This document shows, one piece after another, positions 25,833 through 34,997 of a DNA stretch of 64,000 bases (positions within the stretch are counted from its first letter, which is position 1; each line of letters starts with the position of its first letter). Both the position numbers and the translations under genes were made by a program. The stretch is from Alphaproteobacteria bacterium. GTDB lineage: Bacteria; Pseudomonadota; Alphaproteobacteria; Rhizobiales; Xanthobacteraceae. The DNA lies in assembly GCA_005884685.1 (NCBI GenBank), contig VBAH01000083.1:1-64000 (forward strand), given 5' to 3'. The notes under the pieces are model-generated. The model was not told the DNA's origin. It saw nothing but the letters and a program-made list of their open reading frames with translations, and made no database searches.

Positions 25833-28306
25833 TGAAGCTACTGCTGCGCTTTTTCGGCTGGATTTTCGCGGTCGGCACCGTGCTGTTCCTCGTGGGGGTC
25901 GCGGCGGCGGCGGGCCTGTTCTGGCATTTCTCCAAGGACTTGCCGGATTATTCTCAACTGCAGGATTACGAGCCGCCGGTGATGACGCGCGTGCATGCGT
26001 CAGATGGCGCGCTGGTCGCCGAATACGCCCGCGAGCGCCGGCTCTACCTGCCGATCCAGGCGATCCCGAAACTGGTGCTCAACGCCTTCATCGCGGCCGA
26101 GGACAAGAACTTCTACGACCACGGCGGCCTCGACTTCCAGGGCATCGCGCGCGCGACGTTGTTCATGGTGCAGCACTACGGTTCCGGCAAGCGCCCGCAA
26201 GGCGCCTCGACGATCACACAGCAAGTCGCGAAGAACTTCTTTTTGACCAACGAACCGAGCCTGGAGCGCAAAGTCAAAGAGGCGCTGCTCGCGCTGAAGA
26301 TCGAGCGCACTTATTCGAAAGAGAAGATCCTCGAGCTTTATCTCAACGAAATCTATCTTGGATTCAGCTCTTACGGCATCGCGGCGGCATCGCTGCTCTA
26401 CTTCGATAAATCGGTCCATGAACTAACCATTGCGGAGGCAGCCTACCTTGCCGCCTTACCCAAAGGGCCCAACAACTATCATCCGTTCCGCCGCCGCGAA
26501 GAGGCGATCGGCCGGCGCAACTACGTGCTCGACCGCATGGTCGAGGATCACTACCTCAGGCCCGAGGAAGGCGAGAAGGCGAAAAAGGAGCCGTTCAACG
26601 TCACGGTCCGTCCGACCGGCGCGCACATTTATGCGGCGGAATATTTCGCCGAGGAAGTGCGCCGCGACCTCAACGACCGCTACGGCGAAAAGAAGCTGTA
26701 CGAAGGCGGGCTCTCGGTTCGCACCACGCTCGATCCGAAGCTGCAATCGATCGCGCGCAAGACCTTCACCGACGGTCTGGTGAAATTCGACGAGAACCTC
26801 GGTTATCGCGGCGCGATTCAGAAGCTCGACATTTCGGGCGACTGGGGCCCGAAGCTCGCCGAGGTCAAGGGGCTCTCCGATATCTCGCCGTGGCGGCTCG
26901 CCGTCGTGCTCGAAACCAGCGATCAGTCGGCGCGCATCGGGCTCCAGCCGGGCCGCGATCCAGGCGGTGCCGTATCGAAGGACCGCACAATCGGGAACGT
27001 GCCGATTGAAGGCGTCAAATGGGCGAGACCCGCGGCAGGGGCGCGCGCCGCACCTTCCAAGGTCAATCAGGTTCTCAGCCCGGGCGACGTGATCTATGTC
27101 GATCCGCTCGACAAGGACAGTGGTCGGTACCGGCTGCGGCAGGTGCCGGAGATTTCCGGCGCCATGCTGGTGATGGACCCGTGGACCGGCCGCGTGCTCG
27201 CGATGGTCGGCGGCTTCTCGTTCGACCAGAGCCAGTTCAACCGCGCCACGCAGGCGCTGCGCCAGCCCGGCTCGTCGTTCAAGCCGTTCGTCTACGCGGC
27301 CGCGCTCGACAACGGCTACACGCCCTCGACCGTCGTGATGGATGCGCCGATCGAGATCGATACCGGCGCGGGCGGAGGCGGCGTGTGGAAGCCGGAAAAC
27401 TATTCGCACAAGTTCTACGGGCCGCAGACGCTGCGCTTCGGCATCGAGCACTCGCGCAACGTCATGACGGTGCGGCTGGCGCAGGACGTCGGCATGCCGC
27501 TGATCGCCGAATACGCCAAGCGTTTCGGCGTCTACGACGACCTGCCGACGTATCTGTCGTTCGCGCTCGGCGCCGGCGAAACCACCGTGCTGCGCATGGT
27601 GACGGCCTATTCGATGTTTGCGAACGGCGGCAAGCGCATCAAGCCGACCTTGATCGACCGCATCCAGGACCGCTACGGCCACACCATCTTCCGTCACGAC
27701 CAGCGCGAGTGCCGCGGCTGCGACGCCGACAAGTGGGCGAACCAGAACGAGCCTTCGCTGGTCGACCGGCGCGAGCAGGTGCTCGACCCGATGACCGCGT
27801 ACCAGGTCACATCGATGATGGAAGGCGTGGTGCAGCGCGGCACCGCGGCGGGCGCAGGCTTCACGCGCGAGATCGGCAAGCCGATCGCCGGCAAGACCGG
27901 CACCACGAACGAAGAAAAGGACGTGTGGTTCGTCGGCTTCTCGCCCGATGTCGCGGTCGGCGTCTATCTCGGCTACGACAAGCCGCGTCACATCGCGCGC
28001 GGCGCGTCCGGCGGCCATACCGCCGCGCCGATCGTGAAGGACTTCCTGAAGCTCGCGCTCGCGGAGAAGCCGGCCGTGCCGTTCCGCGTGCCGCCCGGCA
28101 TCAAGCTGATCCGCATCGATCCGAAGTCCGGCATGCGCATCGCAGCCGGCTCGCCCGGCGGGCTGCTCGAAGCGTTCAAGCCCGGCACTGCGCCGCCCGA
28201 CAGCTATTCCATCATCGGCTACGAAGGCGGCGGCGACCCGCGCATGCCGATGGGCGTGTCGCCCGAAGCCGACCGCGCCGTCATGCGGCCGTCCGGGCTT
28301 TACTAG
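25832..28306 (+). CDS. mrcA: Penicillin-binding protein 1A (transglycosylase/transpeptidase)
   Basis: Bifunctional peptidoglycan synthase of 824 residues. One N-terminal membrane segment (about 10-32), glycosyltransferase domain with E90 in AAEDKNFYDHGG and QGASTITQQVAKNFFL, an intermediate OB-like domain, and the transpeptidase domain with S481-S-F-K484, SRN in EHSRNVMTV, and KTGTT near 27895. A GTG at 25829 immediately precedes the chosen ATG. A CRGC pair sits in the late transpeptidase region, as I recall in other alphaproteobacterial PBP1A proteins. Confidence 0.96.
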   Translation: MKLLLRFFGWIFAVGTVLFLVGVAAAAGLFWHFSKDLPDYSQLQDYEPPVMTRVHASDGALVAEYARERRLYLPIQAIPKLVLNAFIAAEDKNFYDHGGLDFQGIARATLFMVQHYGSGKRPQGASTITQQVAKNFFLTNEPSLERKVKEALLALKIERTYSKEKILELYLNEIYLGFSSYGIAAASLLYFDKSVHELTIAEAAYLAALPKGPNNYHPFRRREEAIGRRNYVLDRMVEDHYLRPEEGEKAKKEPFNVTVRPTGAHIYAAEYFAEEVRRDLNDRYGEKKLYEGGLSVRTTLDPKLQSIARKTFTDGLVKFDENLGYRGAIQKLDISGDWGPKLAEVKGLSDISPWRLAVVLETSDQSARIGLQPGRDPGGAVSKDRTIGNVPIEGVKWARPAAGARAAPSKVNQVLSPGDVIYVDPLDKDSGRYRLRQVPEISGAMLVMDPWTGRVLAMVGGFSFDQSQFNRATQALRQPGSSFKPFVYAAALDNGYTPSTVVMDAPIEIDTGAGGGGVWKPENYSHKFYGPQTLRFGIEHSRNVMTVRLAQDVGMPLIAEYAKRFGVYDDLPTYLSFALGAGETTVLRMVTAYSMFANGGKRIKPTLIDRIQDRYGHTIFRHDQRECRGCDADKWANQNEPSLVDRREQVLDPMTAYQVTSMMEGVVQRGTAAGAGFTREIGKPIAGKTGTTNEEKDVWFVGFSPDVAVGVYLGYDKPRHIARGASGGHTAAPIVKDFLKLALAEKPAVPFRVPPGIKLIRIDPKSGMRIAAGSPGGLLEAFKPGTAPPDSYSIIGYEGGGDPRMPMGVSPEADRAVMRPSGLY

Positions 28307-28332
28307 CGCGCGCGATCCGCGTTTGTTGCCGC

Positions 28333-28356
28333 GGCCGGGGCCCTCCCGGCCCTTTC
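28333..28356 (+). terminator. Possible terminator after the PBP1A gene
   Basis: GGCCGGG (28333-28339) and CCCGGCC (28345-28351) form a 7-bp stem with a 5-base loop, followed by CTTTCC rather than a clean T run. Weak intrinsic terminator at best. Confidence 0.3.
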
Positions 28357-28375
28357 CGTTTCCCGGGCCCGTCGC

Positions 28376-29269
28376 GTGACCCTCGACCATCTGTTGTTTC
28401 TCATCATGTCGCTGATCTGGGGCGCGACATGGATCGCCACCAAGGCCGGCATCGCGGCCGTGCCGCCGTTTTTCTTCGGGGCTGCGCGTTACGTGCTGGT
28501 GTCGGCCGTTCTGGTATTCGTCGTGCGCGACCTGCGCGCTGTCTTTCGCGGACGCGCGCTGCGCCTGATCGTGACCGGCATGCTGGTGGTCGTCGCGACC
28601 TATGCGTTCATCTACTGGGGCATGCAGTACGTCGCCTCGGGCGTGTCGGGCGTCGTCAACATGTCGATGAATCCCGTCTGCCTGTTCGGGCTTGCGATCC
28701 TGCTTGGGCAGGAGCGCCCGACCTGGCGCCATGCGCTCGCGCTGGTGCTGGGCATCGGCGGCCTCGTGCTGCTGTTTTCCGGCAAGGCGACGATGGCAGG
28801 CGACATCATGGAGCTATGGGGCGCGGCCGCGCTGGTCGCGGGCTCGCTTGCGTATTGCCTCGGTTCGGTGCTGTCGCGGCCGTTGCTCGATCGGATCACG
28901 CCGCTGCAATTGACCGCCGCGCAGGGGCTCATTGGTGCGGTCGGGCTGAGCGCGCTGTCGCTCGTCGCCGAGCCGGTCTCGGGCGCAACCTTCGCCGCCC
29001 TGATTGAGCCCGCGCCGCTCGCGGGACTGCTGTTCCTGGTCATTTGCGGCACGTTCATCGCCTACATCATCTTCCTGCGGCTGATGCGCGACTGGGGCGC
29101 CTCGCGTGCCGGGCTCTATTCATTTGTCTCGCCGGTGGTCGCACTGATCCTCGGCGCGATCGTCTACGGCGAGCCGCTCACCTGGCGCGAAGTGACCGGC
29201 GCTGCGGTCATGCTGGTTGCCGCGTGGATCGCGATTGCGCGCAAGCCGGTGCCGGCGCCCGCCGCCTAG
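28376..29269 (+). CDS. DMT-superfamily transporter (EamA domains)
   Basis: 297 residues with about ten hydrophobic segments arranged as two EamA repeats; LLFLIMSLIWGATWIATKAG at the N terminus and SPVVALILGAIVYGEPLTWREVTGAAVMLVAAWIAIA at the C terminus are typical. Probably exports a small metabolite. Starts GTG 28376. Its stop overlaps the stop of the convergent lipocalin-like gene by 4 bases. Confidence 0.9.
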   Translation: MTLDHLLFLIMSLIWGATWIATKAGIAAVPPFFFGAARYVLVSAVLVFVVRDLRAVFRGRALRLIVTGMLVVVATYAFIYWGMQYVASGVSGVVNMSMNPVCLFGLAILLGQERPTWRHALALVLGIGGLVLLFSGKATMAGDIMELWGAAALVAGSLAYCLGSVLSRPLLDRITPLQLTAAQGLIGAVGLSALSLVAEPVSGATFAALIEPAPLAGLLFLVICGTFIAYIIFLRLMRDWGASRAGLYSFVSPVVALILGAIVYGEPLTWREVTGAAVMLVAAWIAIARKPVPAPAA

Positions 29270-29712
29270 ACACGCTCCCAGGTGAGCCGGCGCACGCTCA
29301 TCTTGCCGTCGAGCGGATCGGCGGAGGGCGGCGGCGAGAGCGTGAGGCGCTCGCCCTCGAACGTGACCTTGCGCCGCTGCACCGTGCCGGTGAATTTCTC
29401 GTTCCAGGAGAGGTCGCAGTGGTGCAGCACCTCGTCGCCGACGCATTCGTAGTTCGCGCCGTAGGCGATCATGCTGCGGATCAGCCCCTCGGCCTCCGCC
29501 CCCGTCGCGACGTTGCCGGCCGGCCGCTTGCGGCCCGCGCGCGTGATCATCGCGAGCATCCGCCCGTCCGGCATGTAATGCAGGAAGCCGGTCGGGTTTT
29601 CGCCGAGAAACGGGGTTTTCTCGCCCGAAGGGATCTCCTCGCGCATCGCGGAGATGAGCTTCCAGGTTCCGATCAGCCGGTCGCGCAGCTTGTCGTTCGC
29701 CTCGGCGGACAT
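29266..29712 (-). CDS. Lipocalin-like domain protein
   Basis: 148 residues starting MSAEANDKLRDRLIGTWKLISA, where GTWKLIS is the hallmark of the lipocalin-like (PF13924-type) beta-barrel domain. It continues with PTGFLHYMPDGRMLAMIT and ends FEGERLTLSPPPSADPLDGK...RRLTWERV. GGGGAGAA precedes the ATG by 5 bases, which sets the start against longer readings. No signal peptide, so cytoplasmic. Function unknown. Confidence 0.82.
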   Translation of the reverse strand: MSAEANDKLRDRLIGTWKLISAMREEIPSGEKTPFLGENPTGFLHYMPDGRMLAMITRAGRKRPAGNVATGAEAEGLIRSMIAYGANYECVGDEVLHHCDLSWNEKFTGTVQRRKVTFEGERLTLSPPPSADPLDGKMSVRRLTWERV

Positions 29713-29749
29713 TAGGTTCTCCCCGCGATTCCGTTTTTCGAGTATAGCG

Positions 29750-30881
29750 ATGCGCGCCGAAATCCAAGCGATTGTCGATGACATCAAGCAGTCCGTCGGG
29801 CTGCTGAGGAGGCATCTTTGACGTCGACGCAGCGCGCCGCCGGCTCGATGAGCTGAACGCTCAGGCCGAGGATCCCAATCTCTGGAACGACAATCAGCGC
29901 GCCCAGCGCGTGATGCAGGAGCGCACCGCGCTCGAGGACCAGCTCACGTCGATCGGCCGGATCGAGCGTGAGCTCGAGGACAACATCGGCCTGATCGAAC
30001 TCGGCGAGGCCGAGAAGGACAAGGCCGTCGTTGCGGAGGCCGAAGACGCATTGCGCCGGCTCAAGGCCGACGTCGCAAGGCGCGAGATGGAAGCGCTGCT
30101 GTCGGGAGAGGCCGATCCGAACGACGCCTATCTGGAAGTGCACGCCGGCGCGGGCGGCACCGAAAGCCAGGACTGGGCCAACATGCTGTTGCGCATGTAC
30201 ACGCGCTGGGCCGAGAAACATGGCTTCAAGGTCGATTATCTGGAGGAAACGCAAGGCGAGGAGGCCGGCATCAAGTCGGCGACGATCCAGATCAAGGGGC
30301 GCAACGCCTATGGCTGGCTCAAGACGGAGATGGGCGTGCACCGGCTGGTGCGCATCTCACCCTACGACTCCAATGCGCGCCGCCATACCTCGTTCGCCAG
30401 CATCGAGACCTATCCGGTGATCGACGACAGCATCAAGGTCGACATCAAGGAGGCCGACGTCAAAACCGATACGATGCGGGCAAGCGGGGCGGGCGGACAG
30501 CATGTCAACAAGACCGAGTCGGCGATCCGCCTCACGCATATTCCCACCGGCGTCGTGGTGTTCTGCCAGAACGACCGCTCGCAGCACCGCAACCGCGCGC
30601 AAGCCTGGGACATGCTGCGCGCGCGCCTCTACGAGCGCGAATTGAAGAAGCGCGAGGAGGCGGCAGCGGCCGAAAATGCCGCCAAGACCGACATCGGCTG
30701 GGGCCACCAGATCCGCTCATACGTGCTGCAGCCCTACCAGATGCTGAAGGACCTGCGCACCGGCGTGCAGACCTCCAACACCGGCGCGGTGCTCGACGGC
30801 GATCTCGATCAATTCATGGAAGCGACGCTGGCGCAGAAGGCGTTCGGCACGGGGCCCGAGACGGTGGAGGATGTGGAGTAG
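29750..30881 (+). CDS. prfB: Peptide chain release factor 2, made by programmed +1 frameshift
   Basis: Terminates translation at UGA and UAA. The first 23 codons begin at ATG 29750 ([23 protein letters not shown]) and end at an in-frame TGA (29819-29821); reading then continues in the +1 frame from GAC 29820, giving 376 residues in all. The GGQ motif is in [16 protein letters not shown], and the codon-reading tripeptide is SPY in [15 protein letters not shown] (SPF in E. coli). Searches for simple ORFs show only the part from 29910 on, which would lack the N-terminal domain. Confidence 0.95.
29807..29822 (+). promoter_or_regulatory. Programmed +1 frameshift site of prfB
   Basis: AGGAGG (29807-29812), a 3-base spacer CAT, then CTT TGA C. 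This is the classic RF2 autoregulatory signal: an internal Shine-Dalgarno pushes the ribosome forward when UGA is read slowly because RF2 is scarce. Spacing equals that of E. coli. Confidence 0.93.
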
Positions 30882-30980
30882 GGCGGCAGCCGGGTATTTT
30901 GCGATCTCGCCGGAACGGAAGAGATTTGCGTGGGAGCCTTGCTGGTTTGAACCAGAGTGATCATCGGCAGGATGCAAGAG

Positions 30981-31655
30981 TCACGCAATCGCCCGCCGAG
31001 GCCGCCCTTCCAACCCCAACTGCCGAGCCTTCATCTTCGGTCCATCGGGGGTCATCGTGAACGCGGAATCGACGGTCGTATAGTCATGATAGCCAAGCCG
31101 CGCGAGCGGGCGGAGTCTGAGAACATCCAGCTTTCCCTCGGGCGTAATCGCATCATCGCGAATGTGCACACCAACGACCCGGCCAATGACGACGTGATGG
31201 ACCTGATCGAATGCATTTCCGGGCAGAGCAAGCGAGCAATGGAATTTGCACTCCAGATGTACCGGAGATGCTGCGACGCGCGGCGGTTTGACGAGGTGGC
31301 AGGGGATCATCTCAAGGCCAGCGAGCGCCGCTTCGTCAACCTCGGGCGGCAGGAACCGCGACGTGACGTTGACGGCCTCCCTTAGCTCATACGTCGCCAT
31401 GTTCACGACGAACTCGCCGGTATCGGTCGCATTCCTGACGCTGTCTTTGCGCCGTCCGCTGGCGGGAAAAGAATTCGCCGAGAACATTACATAAGGCGGA
31501 TCGTAGCCGAGATTGTTGAACTGGCTATAGGGAGCAAGATTCACGATGCCGTCACGACTGATCGTCGAAATCCATCCGATCGGACGCGGAACGACGATCG
31601 ACTTGTACGGGTTGAACGGCAGGCCGTGATCATCCTTGTCTGGTTCGTAGAACAT
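30981..31655 (-). CDS. Flavin reductase family protein
   Basis: 224 residues of the flavin reductase-like FMN-binding split-barrel family: MFYEPDKDDHGLPFNPYKSIVVPRPIGWISTISRDGIVNLAPYSQFNNLGYDPPYVMFS is the typical N-terminal half, followed by GEFVVNMATYELREAVNVTS and HHVVIGRVVGVHI. It likely supplies or uses reduced flavin with a partner oxygenase that is not in the window. Start ATG 31655; longer readings run into the receptor gene 40 bases upstream. Third gene of a MarR/Bug/flavin-reductase unit. Confidence 0.88.
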   Translation of the reverse strand: MFYEPDKDDHGLPFNPYKSIVVPRPIGWISTISRDGIVNLAPYSQFNNLGYDPPYVMFSANSFPASGRRKDSVRNATDTGEFVVNMATYELREAVNVTSRFLPPEVDEAALAGLEMIPCHLVKPPRVAASPVHLECKFHCSLALPGNAFDQVHHVVIGRVVGVHIRDDAITPEGKLDVLRLRPLARLGYHDYTTVDSAFTMTPDGPKMKARQLGLEGRPRRAIA

Positions 31656-31695
31656 TGGCGCTATCCTGTTTGCGAGGTATCTGAGCTGAACGAGG

Positions 31696-32625
31696 TCACT
31701 TCGGGCGCCCCGCGTGTCCGACCGCGGCAGCAAACGCGGTCCGCTGTTCTTGAATCGCCGCGGCAAATTCCTCGGGCGTGCTTGCCCTGACGAGTTGACC
31801 ATTCGTTGCCAGTCGTTCGGCGACTGATGCATCAGCGGCGACCGCTCGAATATCGGCAGAGATGCGAGCTCGCAGTTCGTCCGACATGCCGCGCGGCCCG
31901 AACACTCCGAGGAGCCCTTCGAATGCGAGTTCGGGATAGCCAGATTCGGTTGCGGTCGGGATATCGAGCCACATCGGCGAACGTGTCCTGTTGGTGACCG
32001 CGAGGACGCGTAACTTCCCCGCCTGCACAAGCGGCAAGACCGCAGTGATCGGCGTCACGATGACCTGAATGCGGCCCGCCGCCGTGTCCTGGACTGCGAG
32101 GTTTTGGTCGCGATACGGCACCTCGGTCAGCTCGAGCTTTGCTGATCTCGCAAAGCCGGCAAACAGCACCGGAAACGCGCCGCCGCCACTCGTCCAGTTC
32201 AGCTGGCCCGGATGTGTGCGCGCCCATTCCACGAACTCGGGGAGCGTTCGGACCGGCAACGACGCCGGCACGGTAATCGTGCCGAACGTCTCCGCGGTCA
32301 TCGAAATCGGAATGACGTCCACCATGGGGTGGTATGAAAGCTTTTCGTGAATCGCGGGATAAACGGTCAGCGGTGCGGCGAACGAAAACAGCAGCGTGTG
32401 ATCGTCCTGCGCGGCGGCGAAGGCTGCGGTTCCGATCAATCCGTCCGCCCCCGGTCGATTTTCGACGATAACGGGCTGTGCCCACCGCGCTTTCAATCGC
32501 TCGGCGAAGATCCGTGCAGCCACGTCAGGGGAGCTTCCCGGCGCCACCGGCACAATCATGCGTACCGGGCGTTGCGGCCACGCTTGTGCAATCACCTGCG
32601 CGGGCCACAATGCCATTGCGCCCAA
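31696..32625 (-). CDS. Bug-family (TctC-like) solute-binding protein, 5' end probably broken
   Basis: A periplasmic receptor of the tripartite tricarboxylate transporter type: WPQRPVRMIVPVAPGSSPDVAARIFAERL, VIVENRPGADGLIGT, and the later TATESGYPELAFEGLLGVFGPRGM are typical. The readable frame begins at TTG 32625 and gives only the end of a signal peptide. The natural start is ATG 32670, behind a perfect AAGGAGG, but TGA at 32646-32644 interrupts it after eight codons. So this may be a pseudogene or a sequence error. No TctA/TctB membrane genes nearby. Confidence 0.8.
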   Translation of the reverse strand: MGAMALWPAQVIAQAWPQRPVRMIVPVAPGSSPDVAARIFAERLKARWAQPVIVENRPGADGLIGTAAFAAAQDDHTLLFSFAAPLTVYPAIHEKLSYHPMVDVIPISMTAETFGTITVPASLPVRTLPEFVEWARTHPGQLNWTSGGGAFPVLFAGFARSAKLELTEVPYRDQNLAVQDTAAGRIQVIVTPITAVLPLVQAGKLRVLAVTNRTRSPMWLDIPTATESGYPELAFEGLLGVFGPRGMSDELRARISADIRAVAADASVAERLATNGQLVRASTPEEFAAAIQEQRTAFAAAVGHAGRPK

Positions 32626-32643
32626 TATTACTATCGCCGAGGT

Positions 32644-32682
32644 TCATGCCCGATGCTTCAATTCATGCATAGCAGCCTCCTT
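32644..32682 (-). other. Strong ribosome site and eight-codon stub before the Bug receptor
   Basis: AAGGAGG (32682-32676), five bases, ATG 32670, then eight codons (MHELKHRA) and TGA. The frame is the same as that of the receptor, and joining the stub to the following SAIVILGAMALWPAQVIAQA would give a normal signal peptide. Read as the original start region with a nonsense change. Confidence 0.65.
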
Positions 32683-32684
32683 GG

Positions 32685-33227
32685 TCAGACTTGAGATGTC
32701 CTCCGCCTGCGTTGGCGCGACCCGCTGGCCTCGCCGGTCCGATTTGCTTCGATCACACGGATGAGCAGGCCCATCAGAAGTTTTCTCTCCTGCGGCTTGA
32801 TCGGAGCGAGGATGCTTTCGTTGAGCCGGGCGTGAGCGGGGCGCAAACGCGCAAAGATCTTTTCGCCCTTGGCGGTCAGGCGCAGAAGCCGCGCGCGCCG
32901 GTCGGCGCCGTTCACCTTTCGCTCGACCACACCTTTCTTCACGAGCTGCTCGACGAGCACGCTTGCGGTGTTGCGATCGACATTGAGGCGGTCAGCCAGA
33001 ACATTCTGCTCAAGGCCGGGTTTGCCGGTCTGGCTGCTCAGATGGATCAGCACGCCGTATTGCAGCGGGGTAAGCCCAGCCTCACCGACCACCTCGGCGG
33101 TCTTGGCCGTGCATAACTGGTGAAAGCGGCGGGCAATGGCGGTCGGCACCCCATGCCAGGGGGGGGTAAGCGTGCTGGAGAGAGGGGTGGCCGCGGTCGG
33201 ATCCGTGGACAAGTTTAATGAAGCCAT
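32685..33227 (-). CDS. MarR-family transcriptional regulator
   Basis: 180 residues with the winged-helix block LTPLQYGVLIHLSSQTGKPGLEQNVLADRLNVDRNTASVLVEQLVKKGVVERKVNGADRRARLLRLTAKG. Start ATG 33227 (MASLNLST); the ATG at 33236 is an alternative. It precedes the Bug receptor by 14 bases in one unit and its promoter region carries three identical 10-bp repeats, suggesting autoregulation and control of the operon, perhaps by an aromatic acid as in many MarR regulators of this kind. Confidence 0.9.
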   Translation of the reverse strand: MASLNLSTDPTAATPLSSTLTPPWHGVPTAIARRFHQLCTAKTAEVVGEAGLTPLQYGVLIHLSSQTGKPGLEQNVLADRLNVDRNTASVLVEQLVKKGVVERKVNGADRRARLLRLTAKGEKIFARLRPAHARLNESILAPIKPQERKLLMGLLIRVIEANRTGEASGSRQRRRRTSQV

Positions 33228-33231
33228 CAGG

Positions 33232-33273
33232 ATCATCCTATCGTAATATCATCCTATATATGTATCATCCTAT
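33232..33273 (-). repeat. Three direct repeats at 16-bp spacing upstream of marR
   Basis: On the minus strand ATAGGATGAT occurs exactly at 33273-33264, 33257-33248 and 33241-33232, each 16 bases from the next, in an AT-rich stretch that directly touches the marR start; the last copy overlaps its ribosome site. Likely iterated operator half-sites. Confidence 0.7.
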
Positions 33274-33457
33274 TATATGAGTAACTGGCGAGTCAATGCC
33301 CGTGCTGAGCGTCGCTGCGACGAATCTCTCAGTGCGCTACCGCGAATAAGGGCGGGTTGCTCGGACCTGCGGCGACGTCGATGATGCGATCGCTATTGCG
33401 TGGGGCGCGGACAGCGGAGAAACCAGACCGGAGACGTCCGATCCACCGGCAAGCGAC

Positions 33458-34810
33458 TTACAGCGCTCCGCCCAGCCTCACACCCGCGCGCAGGAATCTC
33501 TGCGGATCGACCGGATCGCCGTCGACGCGCGTCTCGTAATGCAGATGCGGGCCGGTGGAGCGCCCGGTCGAACCGACGCGGCCGACGATCTGGCCGATGC
33601 GGATCGTCTGGCCGAGCTCGACATCGATCGCCGAGAGATGCGCATAGCGCGTCGCAAAGCCGTTGCCGTGATCGACCTCGACCATCTTGCCGTAGCCGCC
33701 GTTCCAGCCCGCCATTGTCACGGTGCCGGCGGCGGTCGCACGCGCCGCCTCGCCCGTGTCGGCGCGGATGTCGAGGCCGGTATGCATCGCGAGCGCACGC
33801 AGGAAGGGATCGGTGCGCATGCCGAAGCCGGACGTCGAGTCGAGTTCGCCCATCATCGGCTTGCGGATCGGGACCGTGCCGAGCGTGCGTGTCAGCCGCT
33901 CGACCTGTCCACGCACAAGTTTGATGCGATAGAGCTGGCGTTCGAACGACGTGGTGCTGGCGGGGCTCGCGGGTACGAACGGGCCGCCGCTTGCGCGCGC
34001 CGGGAGCGAAGGCGCGACCTTGTTGAGGTCGAGGCCGAGATCGGCGAGGACACTGCGCATCCGCCGCGCCTTGGCGTCGTAGCTCTCCTCCAGCGTGTTG
34101 AGCGTCTTGATCTGGTTCGCCTCATAGCGATCGAGTGCGACCTGCAGGCGGGCGAGCGCGCCGTCGATGCCGCCCTGCGTCTGGCCCGCCGCTAGCCGCA
34201 CGCCATTGTTGAACGGCGTGCGCGACTCCAGGCGCGCCTCGCGCTCGGGCGGCGGAACGAGAATGACGGTATCGTTGATCGGGGAGGGCTTGGGTATCGA
34301 TTGGGCCGGAAGGATCGACGGGACGGCCGCGCGGGGGCCCGGTTTGATCGAGCCGGTCGCGCCGGGATCCGGCAGGCTCGACAGCGCCGCGGAGCGCGAC
34401 TCCAATACGGCTTGACGCCGTGCGATCTGCTCGAGCTTGCTCTCGACCTGCTCCTGATCGAGCAACTGCCGGCTGGCGAGGCGATCGACCTGGCCGCGCA
34501 GGTCGGCAATGCGATCCTCATAGGCGTATTGCATCTGCGCCTGGCGCGCGAGCAGGCGCGTCAGCACATCATCGCGGAATGCGAAATAGGTGGCCGTGAC
34601 GGCGGACCATCCGGCCATCACGACAAGCGAGCCGACGATGATCCAGAATGCCACCGGCCGCACGCGGACCTGCCGGCCGCCGTGACCGAGCGTCCAGTCG
34701 CTCTTGGTCCCTGCGTCACTGGTCGCGGGAAGCGGGCGGGCGCGGCCACGGCCGAACTCGGGCTGACCATGGTCGGCGGAACTGCGGACAGGGGGCCTGT
34801 ATGACGACAT
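33458..34810 (-). CDS. M23-family (LytM-type) peptidoglycan hydrolase or activator
   Basis: 450 residues: cytoplasmic Arg-rich N terminus, one membrane segment (about 55-75, VAFWIIVGSLVVMAGWSAVTA), a coiled coil at about 90-140, a Pro-rich linker, a second helical region, and a C-terminal peptidase M23 domain with zinc ligands in SGFGMRTDPFLRALAMHTGLDIRA and TGPHLHYETRVDG. The metal residues are all there, so it may be an active endopeptidase. ATG 34810 follows GGGAGAGCTG. Anchored in the inner membrane facing the periplasm. Confidence 0.92.
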   Translation of the reverse strand: MSSYRPPVRSSADHGQPEFGRGRARPLPATSDAGTKSDWTLGHGGRQVRVRPVAFWIIVGSLVVMAGWSAVTATYFAFRDDVLTRLLARQAQMQYAYEDRIADLRGQVDRLASRQLLDQEQVESKLEQIARRQAVLESRSAALSSLPDPGATGSIKPGPRAAVPSILPAQSIPKPSPINDTVILVPPPEREARLESRTPFNNGVRLAAGQTQGGIDGALARLQVALDRYEANQIKTLNTLEESYDAKARRMRSVLADLGLDLNKVAPSLPARASGGPFVPASPASTTSFERQLYRIKLVRGQVERLTRTLGTVPIRKPMMGELDSTSGFGMRTDPFLRALAMHTGLDIRADTGEAARATAAGTVTMAGWNGGYGKMVEVDHGNGFATRYAHLSAIDVELGQTIRIGQIVGRVGSTGRSTGPHLHYETRVDGDPVDPQRFLRAGVRLGGAL

Positions 34811-34997
34811 CAGCTCTCCCGCGCGGCCCGACCGCATCGAGCCGGTGCACGCGAGCGCCGATTTGAGCCTCACATGGTTAATTTTCCGACAAGCGTAAAA
34901 ATTCGCGCGGTTTGTTAACGGCTTGGCAACCAGATTCACGCCAGTGGCGGTTGCAGCTTTCCCCAGAGGCAACAGTCAGATGCCTGCCTCGATGCGC

